The notes below the pieces were generated by a model, which made no database searches, was not told the origin of the DNA, and saw only the letters and a list, made by a program, of their open reading frames with translations. Both the position numbers and the translations under genes were made by a program. Positions 6,018-6,982 of a DNA stretch of 6,982 nt are shown piece after piece. Every line of letters starts with the position of its first letter. Position 1 is the stretch's first letter. Source of the stretch: Fidelibacterota bacterium (GTDB lineage Bacteria > Fidelibacterota > UBA2242); NCBI GenBank assembly GCA_016936335.1, contig JAFGXZ010000114.1:1-6982 (forward strand), in the 5' to 3' direction.

Positions 6018-6982
6018 ACAAGCCAAATAAAGTCTGGATTATTGATTTCGGTTCGCAATATACGCAGCTGATTGCCCGACGGGTCAGGGAGATGTCGGTA
6101 TATTCGGAAATTGTGTTACCCGACATTCGCCCTGAAGATGTCACTTCAAATAATATTTCGGCCTTGATTTTATCGGGTGGTCCATCCAGCGTCTATGAAG
6201 ATAAAGCTCCGGACATTGATCCGTTACTATTTGAAATGGGCTTGCCGGTTTTAGGTATTTGTTATGGTCTGCAATTGATGTCCCGGCATTTCGGTGCCAA
6301 AGTGCATTCCGAAAACCGTCGGGAATATGGTCGAAGTACCATCCAATTCAGGAAGAAATCCGCACTTTTTCAAGATGTCGAAGACAATACAACGGTCTGG
6401 ATGAGTCATGGTGATCATGTGGACAGTCTGCCGGAAGGTTTTGATATTGTTGCTGTTTCTGAAAATAGTGCTCCTGCGGCTATTGAACATTCTCATAAAC
6501 CTTTGCTGGGATTGCAATTTCATCCCGAAGTTGTTCATACTGTCGAGGGGCAAAAAATCCTGGAAAATTTTCTCTTTGGAATTGCCGGATTAACGCCGGA
6601 TTGGACGGCCGGACATTTCATCGAACAGACTTCTGCTCAGATTCGTCAGCGGGTCGGAAAAGGCAAGGTCCTGATGGCACTCAGTGGGGGTGTGGATTCT
6701 TCAGTAATGGGAATCTTGATGTATCGCGCTATTGGGAACCAGTGCGTACCGGTATTCATTAATAACGGGCTGTTACGCAAAGATGAACAGTTTGAAGTGG
6801 TCCGGAAATTGAGAAAAATGGGATTACCCATCCGGATGTACAATTATTCGGCACAATTTTTAAATGCTTTAAAAGGAATAAAAAGTCCGGAACGTAAACG
6901 AAAAATTATTGGCCATCAGTTTTTCAGGGCTTTTGAAGATATCGCCAAAAAGCATAAAGACCTGTCTTTTCTGGCGCAGGGA
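6014..6982 (+). CDS. guaA: GMP synthase (glutamine-hydrolysing), 3'-truncated by window edge
   Basis: GuaA converts XMP to GMP using ATP and the ammonia released from glutamine, the last step of guanine nucleotide synthesis. The frame is open from GTG 6014 to the window end (323 codons), without frameshift or stop. The N-terminal class I glutamine amidotransferase domain (about 6-190) has the triad Cys83 (GICYGLQ), His170 and Glu172 (FHPEV), plus the opening IIDFGSQYTQLI. The ATP-pyrophosphatase domain follows with its PP-loop SGGVDSS (224-230) and FINNGLLR (248-255). Compared with the usual length of about 510-525 residues, roughly 190 residues, including the XMP-binding dimerisation domain, lie beyond the edge. 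The GTG start is supported by the canonical N-terminus appearing within six residues and by the 4-base GTGA overlap with surE. Nothing in the visible part looks degenerate. Confidence 0.96.
   Translation, partial: MNKPNKVWIIDFGSQYTQLIARRVREMSVYSEIVLPDIRPEDVTSNNISALILSGGPSSVYEDKAPDIDPLLFEMGLPVLGICYGLQLMSRHFGAKVHSENRREYGRSTIQFRKKSALFQDVEDNTTVWMSHGDHVDSLPEGFDIVAVSENSAPAAIEHSHKPLLGLQFHPEVVHTVEGQKILENFLFGIAGLTPDWTAGHFIEQTSAQIRQRVGKGKVLMALSGGVDSSVMGILMYRAIGNQCVPVFINNGLLRKDEQFEVVRKLRKMGLPIRMYNYSAQFLNALKGIKSPERKRKIIGHQFFRAFEDIAKKHKDLSFLAQG

Larger units (their letters stand above)
1269..6982 (+). other. Putative seven-gene operon porX-tsaE-tsaB-rimI-accD-surE-guaA
   Basis: Seven genes in the same direction follow one another with gaps of 4, 4 and 7 bases and overlaps of 28, 14 and 4 bases. 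There is no room for an internal intergenic promoter and no intergenic hairpin. The terminator at 1135-1172 marks the upstream boundary; the downstream end is beyond the window. Co-transcription is inferred from spacing and is not shown directly. Weak ribosome binding sites before tsaE, tsaB and surE suggest translational coupling. Confidence 0.75.

Noticed and set aside
6251..6553. 100-codon open frame on the minus strand
   Set aside because: It is antisense to the conserved glutaminase domain of guaA, with no recognisable motif.

Overview
The window (6,982 bp, moderate GC, all genes on the + strand) is an ordinary-looking, densely coding chromosomal segment. It holds eight genes, the first and last cut by the window edges. 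I see no mobile elements, RNA genes, CRISPR arrays or long repeats. The marker gene is a PorX-type response regulator with a PglZ phosphodiesterase domain, a protein associated with Bacteroidota and other lineages that carry the type IX secretion system (T9SS). The PorX-TsaE adjacency is also one I recall from Bacteroidota. Several genes here have recognisable Shine-Dalgarno sequences, which typical Bacteroidota largely lack. I therefore suspect a member of the wider Fibrobacterota-Chlorobiota-Bacteroidota assemblage or an uncultured relative rather than a classical Bacteroidota species. That placement is inference.

Layout: bases 1-1107 hold the C-terminal part of a membrane-anchored class III (adenylate) cyclase, followed by a well-formed intrinsic terminator at 1135-1172. 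A 161-bp gap (1108-1268) carries a candidate promoter. It is followed by seven tightly packed genes: porX, tsaE, tsaB, rimI, accD, surE and guaA. The junctions are +4, +4, -28, +7, -14 and -4 bases, so the seven genes are probably one transcription unit that continues past the right edge.

Functionally, the run starts with a signalling regulator (PorX). It continues with two parts of the tRNA t6A37 threonylcarbamoylation machinery (TsaE, TsaB) and the S18 acetyltransferase RimI. The last three genes are an acetyl-CoA carboxylase subunit (AccD), a 5'-nucleotidase (SurE) and GMP synthetase (GuaA). The individual genes are well-known families with intact catalytic residues. What merits attention is the arrangement: two nucleotide-signalling proteins side by side (a cyclase and a PglZ phosphodiesterase), and a secretion-associated response regulator at the head of a translation, lipid and purine housekeeping operon. 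I found no convincing evidence of a wholly new system.
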